In this document: positions 1-5,782 of the stretch, piece after piece
How the letters are laid out: each line of letters begins with the position of its first letter
Numbering within the stretch: position 1 is the stretch's first letter
Position numbers and translations under genes: made by a program
Notes under the pieces: model-generated
Database searches by the model: none
Seen by the model: only the letters and a program-made list of their open reading frames with translations
Told to the model about the DNA's origin: nothing
Source of the DNA: JBAYVY01 sp041674345
Lineage (GTDB): Bacteria; Planctomycetota; Phycisphaerae; Phycisphaerales; Zrk34
Length of the DNA: 6,928 bases
Assembly (NCBI GenBank): GCA_041674345.1
Contig: JBAYVY010000197.1
Coordinates: 1-6,928 of the forward strand
Reading direction: 5' to 3'

Positions 1-2
1 AC

Positions 3-1304
3 GACTCCTCGACCCAGGAAAAATATGAGTCGGTCAAGAAGGGTTCGCTCCGCGTGGGCGACCTTCAGAAAATGGGCGTCGATGAACTGCACGGCGTGGC
101 GAAGGAAGAGGGCATCGCGGAATACACCGGGCTGAACAAACACGAACTGATCTTCCGCATCATCAAGAGCCGGATCGCCAAGGCCGGTCTGATGTACGGT
201 GACGGCGTGCTGGAGATTTTGCCCGACGGGTTCGGCTTCCTGCGTTCGCCGGAGTATTCGTACCTGCCGTGTCCCGATGACATTTACGTCAGTCCGTCGC
301 AGATTCGCCGGTTCGGATTGAAGAACGGCCACATCGTGCAGGGCACCATCCGCCCGCCGAAGGAAGCCGAACGCTACTTCGCGCTGCTGCGTGTCGATGC
401 GATCAACGGGGAAAGCCCGGACAAGCTGAACGATCAGATTCCGTTCGAGGATTTGACGCCGCTGCATCCTGAGGAACGGTTCGTGCTGGAAACCACGCCG
501 GACGAGGTGGAGATGCGGATCGTCGATCTGGTCGCGCCGGTGGGCAAGGGCCAGCGCGGTTTGATCGTCGCCCCGCCGCGCACGGGCAAGACGGTGTTGC
601 TCCAGAAGATGGCGTCGGGCATCATCAAGAACTACCCGGATGTGCGCGTGATCGTATTGCTGATCGACGAGCGCCCGGAGGAAGTGACCGATTTCCGCCG
701 CAACACGCCGAGCGATGTCGAAGTGGTCGCATCGACCTTCGATGAACAGACCGACCGCCACGTGCAGGTGGCCGAGATGGTGATCGAGAAGTCGCGGCGT
801 ATGGTGGAGTTCGGTCAGGACGTGGTGATTCTGCTCGACTCAATCACGCGACTGGCGCGCGCATACAACGCCGAGGTGCCCCACTCCGGCAAGATTCTGA
901 CCGGCGGCGTGGATGCGAACGCCCTCCAGAAACCCAAGAAGTTTTTCGGCTCGGCCCGCGCCATCGAACGCGGCGGCTCGCTGACGATTCTCGGCACGGC
1001 CCTGGTCGATACCGGCTCCAAGATGGACGAAGTGATCTTCGAGGAGTTCAAAGGCACCGGCAACAGCGAACTGCATTTGGATCGTCGGTTGGTTGAAAAA
1101 CGCATCTGGCCGGCGATTGATATTGCCGCGTCCGGCACACGCCGCGAGGAATTGCTGCTGCACCCCAAGGAACTGGAATTGGTTTACAGATTACGCAAGG
1201 TGCTGAGCGACATGAACGTCGTCGAAGCGATGGAACTGCTGCTGAGCCGGTTGAAGAAAGTGAAAACCAACGGCGAATTCCTGATGACGATGAATCTGCA
1301 ATAA
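3..1304 (+). CDS. rho: Transcription termination factor Rho (5' end outside window)
   Basis: Rho is a hexameric RNA-dependent ATPase and helicase that loads on untranslated RNA and releases RNA polymerase. The product matches Rho along its whole length. Counting from the GTG at 54, there is an N-terminal helical domain (about 1-45) and an RNA-binding cold-shock domain with GDGVLEILPDGFGFLRS (49-65) and DDIYVSPSQIRRF (75-87). The ATPase core follows: Walker A APPRTGKT (173-180), LLIDERPEEVT (202-212), Walker B VVILLDSITRLARAY (257-271), Q-loop region SGKILTGGVDANA (278-290) and R-loop EFKGTGNSELHL (331-342). The end, including MTMNLQ, lines up with the usual C-terminus. The frame stays open from 54 back to position 3, with no in-frame ATG and no clear ribosome site at 54. 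The true start may therefore lie upstream, giving a short charged N-terminal extension, although 54 matches the start of E. coli Rho. The TAA is at 1302-1304 and a terminator follows. Family identity is certain; only the start is not. Confidence 0.97.
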   Translation, partial: DSSTQEKYESVKKGSLRVGDLQKMGVDELHGVAKEEGIAEYTGLNKHELIFRIIKSRIAKAGLMYGDGVLEILPDGFGFLRSPEYSYLPCPDDIYVSPSQIRRFGLKNGHIVQGTIRPPKEAERYFALLRVDAINGESPDKLNDQIPFEDLTPLHPEERFVLETTPDEVEMRIVDLVAPVGKGQRGLIVAPPRTGKTVLLQKMASGIIKNYPDVRVIVLLIDERPEEVTDFRRNTPSDVEVVASTFDEQTDRHVQVAEMVIEKSRRMVEFGQDVVILLDSITRLARAYNAEVPHSGKILTGGVDANALQKPKKFFGSARAIERGGSLTILGTALVDTGSKMDEVIFEEFKGTGNSELHLDRRLVEKRIWPAIDIAASGTRREELLLHPKELELVYRLRKVLSDMNVVEAMELLLSRLKKVKTNGEFLMTMNLQ

Positions 1305-1380
1305 CCCCTCCCCGGTGCGCAGCCCCGAAGCCGCTCGCGGCTTAGCGATGCCGCGAACCTCCCCATGCCAGTGACTCCCC

Positions 1381-1400
1381 CCGCCCCCGGCGGTTTTTTT
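1381..1400 (+). terminator. Intrinsic terminator after rho
   Basis: A five-base GC stem, CCGCC (1381-1385) with GGCGG (1389-1393) around a CCC loop, is followed at once by seven T (1394-1400), the classic intrinsic terminator form. It lies 76 bases after the rho stop. A second hairpin, AAGCCG-CTCG-CGGCTT (1328-1343), lies between the stop and the terminator but has no T-run. The stem is short but pure GC. Confidence 0.72.
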
Positions 1401-1722
1401 CATCGCGCCCATCGCCGGCGTATCGGGGCCGATCCATTACTTTGTTTTCACTGAAAACAGAGTTGTCGTCGTGTGCGTTTCGCACGGTGAATCTCGTGTC
1501 AAAATGCAATACTTCGGACTTTGGCTCCGCGATTGGGGCGGTTTCCCCGTTTGCCACGTCACGCCGGGCCGACGCCTGGCAACGGTTGGCACTATTGCCG
1601 TGGTTGCCGATCAGTCTGCTGTTCATATGGCGACGATTGCCGTCGGAACGCAAGTGGAACATGCAACGGCGGCACGACCGGCAACCACGCGGAACCTGAC
1701 CCCCGACCCCCGAATCCCGAGC
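1401..1722. other. Intergenic region between two converging genes
   Basis: No convincing gene lies between the rho terminator and the stop of the convergent DUF1501 gene. Several frames are open but overlap each other and lack ribosome sites. The least unlikely is a plus-strand frame, 1442-1699, whose only possible starts are TTG or GTG. Its middle would encode a hydrophobic stretch (LALLPWLPISLLFIW) followed by arginine-rich sequence, which could be a tiny one-pass membrane protein, but nothing else supports it. The region also holds a 17-bp palindrome (1443-1459), a small hairpin GTGCG-TTT-CGCAC (1473-1485) and a heptamer repeat at its right end. No terminator with a T-run is visible for the minus-strand gene. 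Confidence 0.5.
1443..1459. repeat. Perfect 17-bp palindrome (8-1-8)
   Basis: TGTTTTCA and its exact reverse complement TGAAAACA flank a single central C. The shape suits a dimeric repressor operator, or a small AT-rich hairpin in RNA from either strand. It lies in the gap between two converging genes with no recognised gene start nearby, so an operator role has no obvious target. No T-run follows, so it is not a standard intrinsic terminator. Confidence 0.6.
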
Positions 1723-1725
1723 TCA
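1691..1725. repeat. Degenerate heptamer repeat next to the DUF1501 stop
   Basis: Two exact units of GACCCCC (1698-1704, 1705-1711) are followed by the variant GAATCCC (1712-1718). The weaker flanking heptamers GGAACCT (1691-1697) and GAGCTCA (1719-1725) keep the same period of seven. The last overlaps the TGA stop of the minus-strand DUF1501 gene (complement of 1723-1725). It resembles the other heptamer array in this window in unit length and in its place directly after a stop codon, but the unit sequence differs. Confidence 0.5.
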
Positions 1726-3036
1726 CGTTTTCATCACTTCCGCGGGTTTGAACGGTTTGCCCAGCACCGCCGCCGCGTTCGCGCCCATCCATTGTTCCAG
1801 CACCGCCGCATAGACACTGCGAAAATCCATGCTGTAAATCAGATCGCCGTTGTCATCCAGTTTGCTCAGTGACGGATGCTGTCCGATCAGGCCGGGTTTG
1901 ACCCTGTCGCCCATCAGGAACATCGGGGCCGCGGTGCCGTGGTCGGTTCCGCCGCCGGCGTTCTGTTTCACACGCCGTCCGAACTCGCTGAACGTCATCG
2001 TCAGCACCCGCCCGCTGTTGCCCTGTTGTTGGAGGTCCGCATGGAAAGCCGCCAGCGCCGCCGCCAGTTCGCCCAGCAATCGTTGATGCTGCCCCTGCTG
2101 CCCCGCGTGTGTGTCGAACCCGCTCATGTCCGTGTAATACACCCGTGTCTTCAATCCCGCGCGAATCATCGAACCCACCATCCGCAGCGATTTGCCGATC
2201 CGTGAGCCGGGGTAACTGACCAGCGGCTGCGTCGCCACCGCCTTGCGTATCTGATCGCTGGACACCTGCGCGTCCATCGCCGTCCGCATCAGAAAACCAG
2301 CCGGCGAATCCGCTTCCACCCCCGCGATCACCCCCTCCCGGTTGATCCGCGCATATGCACTCGCCACGTCCGGGTGCAACTCCGCCCCCGCCCAACGAAA
2401 CAACTTTTCATCCTCGAACGCCACCGGCTGAACCGTCCCGCCCAACGTCGCCAACGGCGCCTGATCCCCGATCGTCACACACAGATTGGGACCGGGTTCT
2501 TTACTTCCGGGGGTTCCGGGGACGCCCTTGCACGTGTTATCGAAATAGCGTCCGATCCATCCCGTGCCCTGTCCTTCGGTTTCCGGGCTGGCCGTGTGCC
2601 AGATGTCCATGCTCTTGAAATGCGAGCGGTTGGGGTTGGGGTATCCCACGCCCTGCACCACCGCCAGCGTCCCCGCCTCGATCAATTCCATCATCGGCCC
2701 CATCGCCGGGTGCAAGCCGATCCCCGTCGCGCCGCGATCCTTGAACTGAATCACCTGCTTCTCATCAATCCCCAGCCCCGGCCTGGCCTGGTAATACTCC
2801 CGCATCCCGAACGGCACCACCGTGTTCAGCCCGTCATTGCCCCCGCCCAGTTGCACCACCACCAGCACGCGGTCCTCCGGCACACCCGCCCGACCGGCCG
2901 TGTCCCGATACTCGAACGGATTGTCAATCGCCAGCGCCGACCGTTGCAAAAACACCGGCAGCGTCACCGCCGTCGATATCATCGTCAACGACCGCCCCAA
3001 AAACCATCGCCGCGTGTATGCGCTGTCGTTCAACAT
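1723..3036 (-). CDS. DUF1501 family protein, Tat-exported
   Basis: This is a DUF1501 protein of 437 residues, a normal length. The family is usually grouped with the alkaline phosphatase/sulfatase-like fold, but no reaction is established. The N-terminus is a twin-arginine signal: TRRWFLG (8-14), a hydrophobic stretch to about 30, and a likely cut after SALA (33-36). Export as a folded protein to the periplasm or cell surface is therefore expected. Typical family segments are VLVVVQLGGGNDGLNTVVPF (57-76), NPNRSHFKSMDIWHT (134-148), YYTDMSGFDTHAGQQGQHQ (300-318), MTFSEFGRRV (347-356) and GGTDHGTAAPMFLMG (362-376); the Asp and His residues in the last segments could bind metal. It lies 99 bases downstream of the DUF1800 gene on the same strand, the common arrangement for this pair, so the two probably share a transcript and act together. 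The ATG at 3036 has only a weak purine-rich site (AAGAAG, five bases away), and a repeat array starts 14 bases upstream. Function unknown. Confidence 0.93.
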   Translation of the reverse strand: MLNDSAYTRRWFLGRSLTMISTAVTLPVFLQRSALAIDNPFEYRDTAGRAGVPEDRVLVVVQLGGGNDGLNTVVPFGMREYYQARPGLGIDEKQVIQFKDRGATGIGLHPAMGPMMELIEAGTLAVVQGVGYPNPNRSHFKSMDIWHTASPETEGQGTGWIGRYFDNTCKGVPGTPGSKEPGPNLCVTIGDQAPLATLGGTVQPVAFEDEKLFRWAGAELHPDVASAYARINREGVIAGVEADSPAGFLMRTAMDAQVSSDQIRKAVATQPLVSYPGSRIGKSLRMVGSMIRAGLKTRVYYTDMSGFDTHAGQQGQHQRLLGELAAALAAFHADLQQQGNSGRVLTMTFSEFGRRVKQNAGGGTDHGTAAPMFLMGDRVKPGLIGQHPSLSKLDDNGDLIYSMDFRSVYAAVLEQWMGANAAAVLGKPFKPAEVMKT

Positions 3037-3050
3037 GGATGCTTCTTGAG

Positions 3051-3135
3051 TTCAAGGTTCAAGGTTCAAGGTTCAAAGTTCAAGGTTCAAAGTTCAAGGC
3101 CAGCCAACTTTGAACTTTGAACTCGGAACTTTGAA
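3051..3135. repeat. Tandem heptamer array that flips orientation
   Basis: Seven head-to-tail heptamers fill 3051-3099: TTCAAGG three times, then TTCAAAG, TTCAAGG, TTCAAAG, TTCAAGG. After an eight-base spacer (3100-3107) come four heptamers in the opposite sense (3108-3135): CTTTGAA twice, the variant CTCGGAA, then CTTTGAA. The last ends exactly where the DUF1800 stop begins (3136). The array nearly fills the 99-base gap between two co-directional genes. In their transcript the two halves could fold into an imperfect stem of up to 28 pairs with an eight-base loop, in which two of the four facing heptamer pairs match perfectly. That could protect the upstream message, partly end transcription, or simply be a neutral repeat. 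Confidence 0.9.
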
Positions 3136-4659
3136 CTAACACAACTGATACTCCGGCATCGCCGTCACCACGCACAACAAGCCCGCCATCACGTCATTCG
3201 TGATCCGATTCTCATGCCTGGCCAAAAATCCCAGCATCTCCTCGCGCCGATGCCCCGTCCCCGCCGCACCCAGCAACAAACCCAACACCCGATCCACCAC
3301 CCGCTCCGCCCCCGGCCCCGGAAGTTGTTTGGCGGCGGGCGTCAGCCCCCGCTCGTCCGAATCCTCCAACACCCCCGTCGCGTCATAACCCATCTCGCTC
3401 CGCTTCCATCCATCCTTGAACGGCGCCTTCCCCGTGATCAAATATGTCGCCACGTTCTGCCTGATGAACAACGTGCTCGTGTTGATCCACGCTCGTCCCC
3501 CCGCCCACCCCGACACGTTCGGCGGGTTGAACAACTCCTGACCCATCATCCGCATCGCATCGCTCACCATCCCCGCGTCCCGCACCGGCGTCCGCAGCGT
3601 CCGCATCAGTCCCGCCACCAGTTCCGCCGGGCTTTTGATCTTCCGGCCCATCACCGTTTCATCGTAAAAATGCTCGCTCAAAAACAACTCCGTCAACACC
3701 GGCTTCAACCGGTACTCATGTTTCCGCACGCTCCGCCCCATCGCGCCAATCACAATCTTCTGCGCCTCCGTCAACTCATCCGGGCGACCGATATCCCCCG
3801 CGAAGTGCCGGTACAACTTATATGCCACGAACCACGGACACGCATCCCGCCCCAGACAAATTTTGGCGAAGTCATCCCCGTCAAACACGCCCCGCCGGCC
3901 CAATATCTCCTTGCCCCCCTTGTCATGTTCATGCTGCGCGAAGTAAAAATCATTGTCCCGGTATGTGTACCCCGTCAGCGCCCGCGCCGCCTCGTGAATG
4001 TCCTTCTCCGTGTAATGTCCCTCGCCCAGCGTGAACAACTCCATCATCTCCCGCGCCAGATTTTCGTTCGGTTGCCGTTCGACGTTCCGGTCGTTGTTCA
4101 GAAAAATCAGCATCGCCGGGTCTCGCACCACCTGTTGCGCCAGCGTGGCGAAACTGTCGTTCGCCGCCCCCCGGAACTTCTGATTTTGTTGATAGAGCAA
4201 ATAGCTGTCCTGGCATCCCCGGTAGTTCACCGCGAAATGTCCGTGCCACAGCAGCGTCAATTTTTCCTGCAAGGGGCGCGGCGATTCGATCATCCGCCCC
4301 AGCCACCACTGCTGCAACATCGCCAGTTGTTCCCGGTCCTGCGCCATGCGCTGATTGCGGATCGCCTGGTACCTCGCCAGCGTCTCTTCGTCGTTCCGTC
4401 GCCGCGCCCGCGCCAGTTCCCGTCGCTCTTCGTCCGTCAGCGGTCGCATGATGTCCTGGTCCACCCCCGCCCCCGGAATGTTCACTTCTTCATCGGTCGG
4501 GTAATCGACGACGTACTTCACCGCCTCGTCGGGGCGCATCGACGCCAGCGCCTGTATCTGCCCCGCCGTCCCGCCGAACCCCGCACGGTTCAGCAGATGT
4601 TGCGCAGCGCCGAATCCCCAGCGATTCCGCGCGATCGGCTGTAGTGAAACGCTCGCCAT
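3136..4659 (-). CDS. DUF1800 family protein
   Basis: This is a DUF1800 protein of 507 residues, close to the usual length. Family hallmarks run throughout: HLLNRAGFGGT near the start (21-31), MLQQWWLGRMIESPRPLQEK (114-133), LTLLWHGHFA (134-143), NDRNVERQPNENLAREMMEL (189-208) followed by FTLG, YTEKDIHEAARALTGY (216-231), KSPAELVAGLMRTL (342-355) and FNPPNVSGWAGGRAWINT (377-394). DUF1800 proteins have no established activity, but their genes are very often followed by DUF1501, as here. No clear signal peptide is visible, so how it reaches the same compartment as its exported partner is unclear. A basic, glutamate-rich helical stretch lies at about 75-115. The ATG at 4657-4659 is well supported by GAGG seven bases upstream. 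Two tiny reading frames precede it with tight overlaps. The product ends in EYQLC, and the TAG is followed at once by the heptamer array. Confidence 0.94.
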   Translation of the reverse strand: MASVSLQPIARNRWGFGAAQHLLNRAGFGGTAGQIQALASMRPDEAVKYVVDYPTDEEVNIPGAGVDQDIMRPLTDEERRELARARRRNDEETLARYQAIRNQRMAQDREQLAMLQQWWLGRMIESPRPLQEKLTLLWHGHFAVNYRGCQDSYLLYQQNQKFRGAANDSFATLAQQVVRDPAMLIFLNNDRNVERQPNENLAREMMELFTLGEGHYTEKDIHEAARALTGYTYRDNDFYFAQHEHDKGGKEILGRRGVFDGDDFAKICLGRDACPWFVAYKLYRHFAGDIGRPDELTEAQKIVIGAMGRSVRKHEYRLKPVLTELFLSEHFYDETVMGRKIKSPAELVAGLMRTLRTPVRDAGMVSDAMRMMGQELFNPPNVSGWAGGRAWINTSTLFIRQNVATYLITGKAPFKDGWKRSEMGYDATGVLEDSDERGLTPAAKQLPGPGAERVVDRVLGLLLGAAGTGHRREEMLGFLARHENRITNDVMAGLLCVVTAMPEYQLC

Positions 4660-4663
4660 GACC

Positions 4664-4671
4664 GGACCTCA
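4664..4671 (-). promoter_or_regulatory. Ribosome binding site of the DUF1800 gene, overlapping an upstream stop
   Basis: Read on the minus strand, TGAGGTCC contains the Shine-Dalgarno core GAGG (4670-4667), seven bases before the ATG at 4659. The first three bases, TGA (4671-4669), are also the stop codon of the short upstream frame. A ribosome finishing that frame would stop on the DUF1800 ribosome site, a layout typical of translational coupling. Confidence 0.65.
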
Positions 4672-4881
4672 CAGACCAGACGCCCGCCGCGGCAGGTTTA
4701 TTGCAAACCGCAGAAAACGTGCGAGAAGACAGGAGACATTATATTCGGCGCGCCGCGTCGCCGGATCAACGCGGACGAGGATGGGTTCGGGCGGTTTCTG
4801 GGCGGCTTCCCGCATCTTCTGGAGGATGCCGGGAACGACGTACTGGGGAATGATTTTGAAGAAGAACGCCGCGACCGTCAC
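4669..4881 (-). CDS. Possible small protein upstream of DUF1800 (70 aa)
   Basis: This frame is not recognised. Read from a GTG at 4881, it would encode a hydrophobic start (VAAFFFKIIPQYVVPGIL) followed by a charged stretch ending near EPILVRVDPATRRAEYNV. From 4881 to about 4745 the third codon positions are strongly G or C, as in the real genes here; beyond that the bias drops, so the last 25 or so codons look less coding. For it: the GTG overlaps the stop of another small frame by four bases (GTGA), and its own TGA overlaps the DUF1800 ribosome site. Against it: short length, no separate ribosome site, and an antisense frame with a similar codon bias. It could be a real leader peptide gene, the remnant of a longer gene, or chance. 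Confidence 0.3.
   Translation of the reverse strand: MTVAAFFFKIIPQYVVPGILQKMREAAQKPPEPILVRVDPATRRAEYNVSCLLARFLRFAINLPRRASGL
4738..4743 (-). promoter_or_regulatory. Possible -10 box (TATAAT) before DUF1800
   Basis: On the minus strand a perfect TATAAT appears in otherwise GC-rich sequence, about 80 bases before the DUF1800 start. A transcript starting here would have a leader of about 70 bases. The nearest -35-like hexamer, TTGATC (4769-4764), is 20 bases away, too far for a standard sigma-70 promoter, so the call is weak. If it is real, the 70-residue frame that spans this point is less likely to be a gene. Confidence 0.25.
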
Positions 4882-4985
4882 CGCCGCGCGATGACCACTC
4901 CGATGATGACCCGTCCGACGCTCGGGCCAAGTATCCAGCTCCCAAACGCCGCGTTCGACGACTTTCCATCGGTTTGAATGGCCAT
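4878..4985 (-). CDS. Possible micropeptide at the head of the DUF1800 cluster (35 aa)
   Basis: This frame is not recognised. It starts with ATG at 4985, five bases after an AGGA ribosome-site match, in the divergent gap shared with the Rrf2 gene. The product begins MAIQTDGKSS and ends with a hydrophobic, glycine-rich stretch, SWILGPSVGRVIIGVVIARR. About three quarters of the third codon positions are G or C. Its TGA overlaps the GTG of the next small frame, as in coupled operon genes. The second small frame can also be read back to a TAG near 4992 without a normal start codon, so a frameshifted single gene is an alternative. Confidence 0.27.
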   Translation of the reverse strand: MAIQTDGKSSNAAFGSWILGPSVGRVIIGVVIARR

Positions 4986-5099
4986 AGTATTCCTAAAACA
5001 AACGTTTGAATGAGTCGGGAAGTGCGCCCCGCTTGGCAACGACGAGTCAATGAAAAAGCGAAGCGAAAATGTGGAATACCGCATTCCCGCACCAAGGGG

Positions 5100-5128
5100 T
5101 GGAAATAGCACCCGAAAAGTGCTATTAA
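5100..5128 (+). promoter_or_regulatory. Probable Rrf2-type operator within a promoter
   Basis: A perfect inverted repeat, AATAGCAC-N7-GTGCTATT (5104-5126), lies 42 bases before the start of the Rrf2 gene. It is flanked and overlapped by a possible sigma-70 promoter: TGGAAA (5100-5105), a 17-base spacer, and TATTAA (5123-5128). A 23-bp dyad inside the promoter suits repression by an Rrf2-family dimer, whose known sites are similar in size, so autoregulation is the natural guess. The promoter boxes are only moderate matches. The rest of the divergent gap (4986-5167) also holds the palindrome CAAACGTTTG (4999-5008) and the hairpin GGAAT-ACCGC-ATTCC (5073-5087). Confidence 0.55.
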
Positions 5129-5167
5129 TGTGTCATTGGAAAGTTTCAGACAGGATATTGGACGAAC

Positions 5168-5764
5168 ATGAGTTTCAGTCTCACCCGGAAAACCGATTAC
5201 GCCCTGTTGGCGCTGGCGCGTTTGAGCCAACCGGATATGGCTTTATCCAAGCCAAGGCGGAGTACCCCGGGAAGTGCCGATCTCCTCCCCAAGCCAAGGC
5301 AGAGCGAGTCTTCGAGCGCCGCCTTGGGTTCTTCCGCATCCGTCAGTGCCCGGCTGATCGCAGCCGAGTTCGATCTGCCTTTGCCGGTGCTGACCAATAT
5401 CCTCAAAGACCTGACCATCGCCGGTCTGATCGCCAGTCGTCGCGGGGCGGGCGGGGGGTATCACCTTCAGCGCCCCGCTTCACAGATCACACTCGCGGAA
5501 GTGGTCGCCGCGATTGAAGGCCCGGTCGCACTGGCACGCTGTTGCGACACGCCGAAAACCGAAGACGCCTGTCCGACCTGCCGGGTCACGCCGCGTTGTC
5601 CGATCACGCACACCATGCACCGTTTCAACGACGCCATCACGCTGGCCATGCGCCAGCTTACCCTCGCACAACTGATGCGGGAAGATTTGAAGATCGCGTT
5701 GAACATCCAGCCGAACACCGAAAGTCAATCGCCTCGTTCGTTCCCACTCGCACAGACCGCCTAA
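5168..5764 (+). CDS. Rrf2 family transcriptional regulator, likely Fe-S sensing suf regulator
   Basis: This 198-residue regulator belongs to the Rrf2 family (IscR, NsrR, SUF regulators). The winged-helix signature is clear: LTRKTDYALLALARLSQP (5-22), then SARLIAAEFDLPLPVLTNIL (60-79) as the recognition region, and AGLIASRRGAGGGYHLQRPA (85-104) as the wing, followed by ITLAEVVAAIEGPVALARC. A cysteine cluster (C125, C126, C135, C138, C144) lies where family members hold a [2Fe-2S] or similar cluster, so Fe-S or redox sensing is expected. It lies directly upstream of sufB on the same strand, which suits control of SUF cluster assembly. Most relatives are about 140-165 residues. The excess comes from an apparent insertion (about 23-57) between the first helix and the DNA-binding helices, plus a loose tail after about 172. 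The ATG at 5168 keeps the conserved N-terminus, though its ribosome site is weak. The palindrome at 5104-5126 is its likely own target. Confidence 0.9.
   Translation: MSFSLTRKTDYALLALARLSQPDMALSKPRRSTPGSADLLPKPRQSESSSAALGSSASVSARLIAAEFDLPLPVLTNILKDLTIAGLIASRRGAGGGYHLQRPASQITLAEVVAAIEGPVALARCCDTPKTEDACPTCRVTPRCPITHTMHRFNDAITLAMRQLTLAQLMREDLKIALNIQPNTESQSPRSFPLAQTA
5234..5338 (+). repeat. Repeat-built in-frame insertion inside the Rrf2 gene
   Basis: About 105 bases, encoding roughly residues 23-57, have no counterpart in the usual Rrf2 layout, where the first helix is followed closely by the SAR... helix. The segment holds two near-identical 16-base direct repeats (5247-5262 and 5289-5304, one mismatch, core AAGCCAAGGC). 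They are spaced 42 bases apart, so the reading frame is kept and the protein repeats SKPRRS / PKPRQS every 14 residues. An inverted copy (5321-5330, GCCTTGGGTT) pairs with the second repeat (5291-5300) with one mismatch around a 20-base loop. The encoded peptide is rich in Ser, Pro, Ala, Lys and Arg and is probably disordered. A palindromic element that entered in frame, or repeat expansion, could explain it; the edges are approximate. Confidence 0.6.
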
Positions 5765-5782
5765 CGTTTTTTCAAAGTTGTT

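Noticed and set aside
1471..1872. A 133-residue open frame on the plus strand
   Set aside because: It begins with a non-ATG codon without a ribosome site and runs about 150 bases into the antisense of DUF1501, where it becomes Arg/His-rich.
2374..3120. A 248-residue open frame on the plus strand
   Set aside because: It is antisense to DUF1501, Arg/His/Pro-rich, and runs into the heptamer array. No family similarity is seen.
3051..3135. Possible CRISPR array
   Set aside because: The units are seven bases with no spacers, there is an orientation flip, and no cas gene is present. It is a simple tandem array.
3214..4644. A 476-residue open frame on the plus strand
   Set aside because: It is the antisense shadow of DUF1800. 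The product is extremely rich in Arg, Pro and His with no recognisable domain, while the minus strand matches DUF1800 throughout.
4695..4709. Small hairpin GGTTT-ATTGC-AAACC upstream of DUF1800
   Set aside because: Five weak base pairs with no T-run on either strand, and no conserved element recognised. Too little to call a terminator or riboswitch.
4766..5230. A 154-residue open frame on the minus strand across the divergent promoter region
   Set aside because: Its second half is Arg/Ser-rich nonsense. It crosses the Rrf2 start and operator, and it has no ribosome site or family match.
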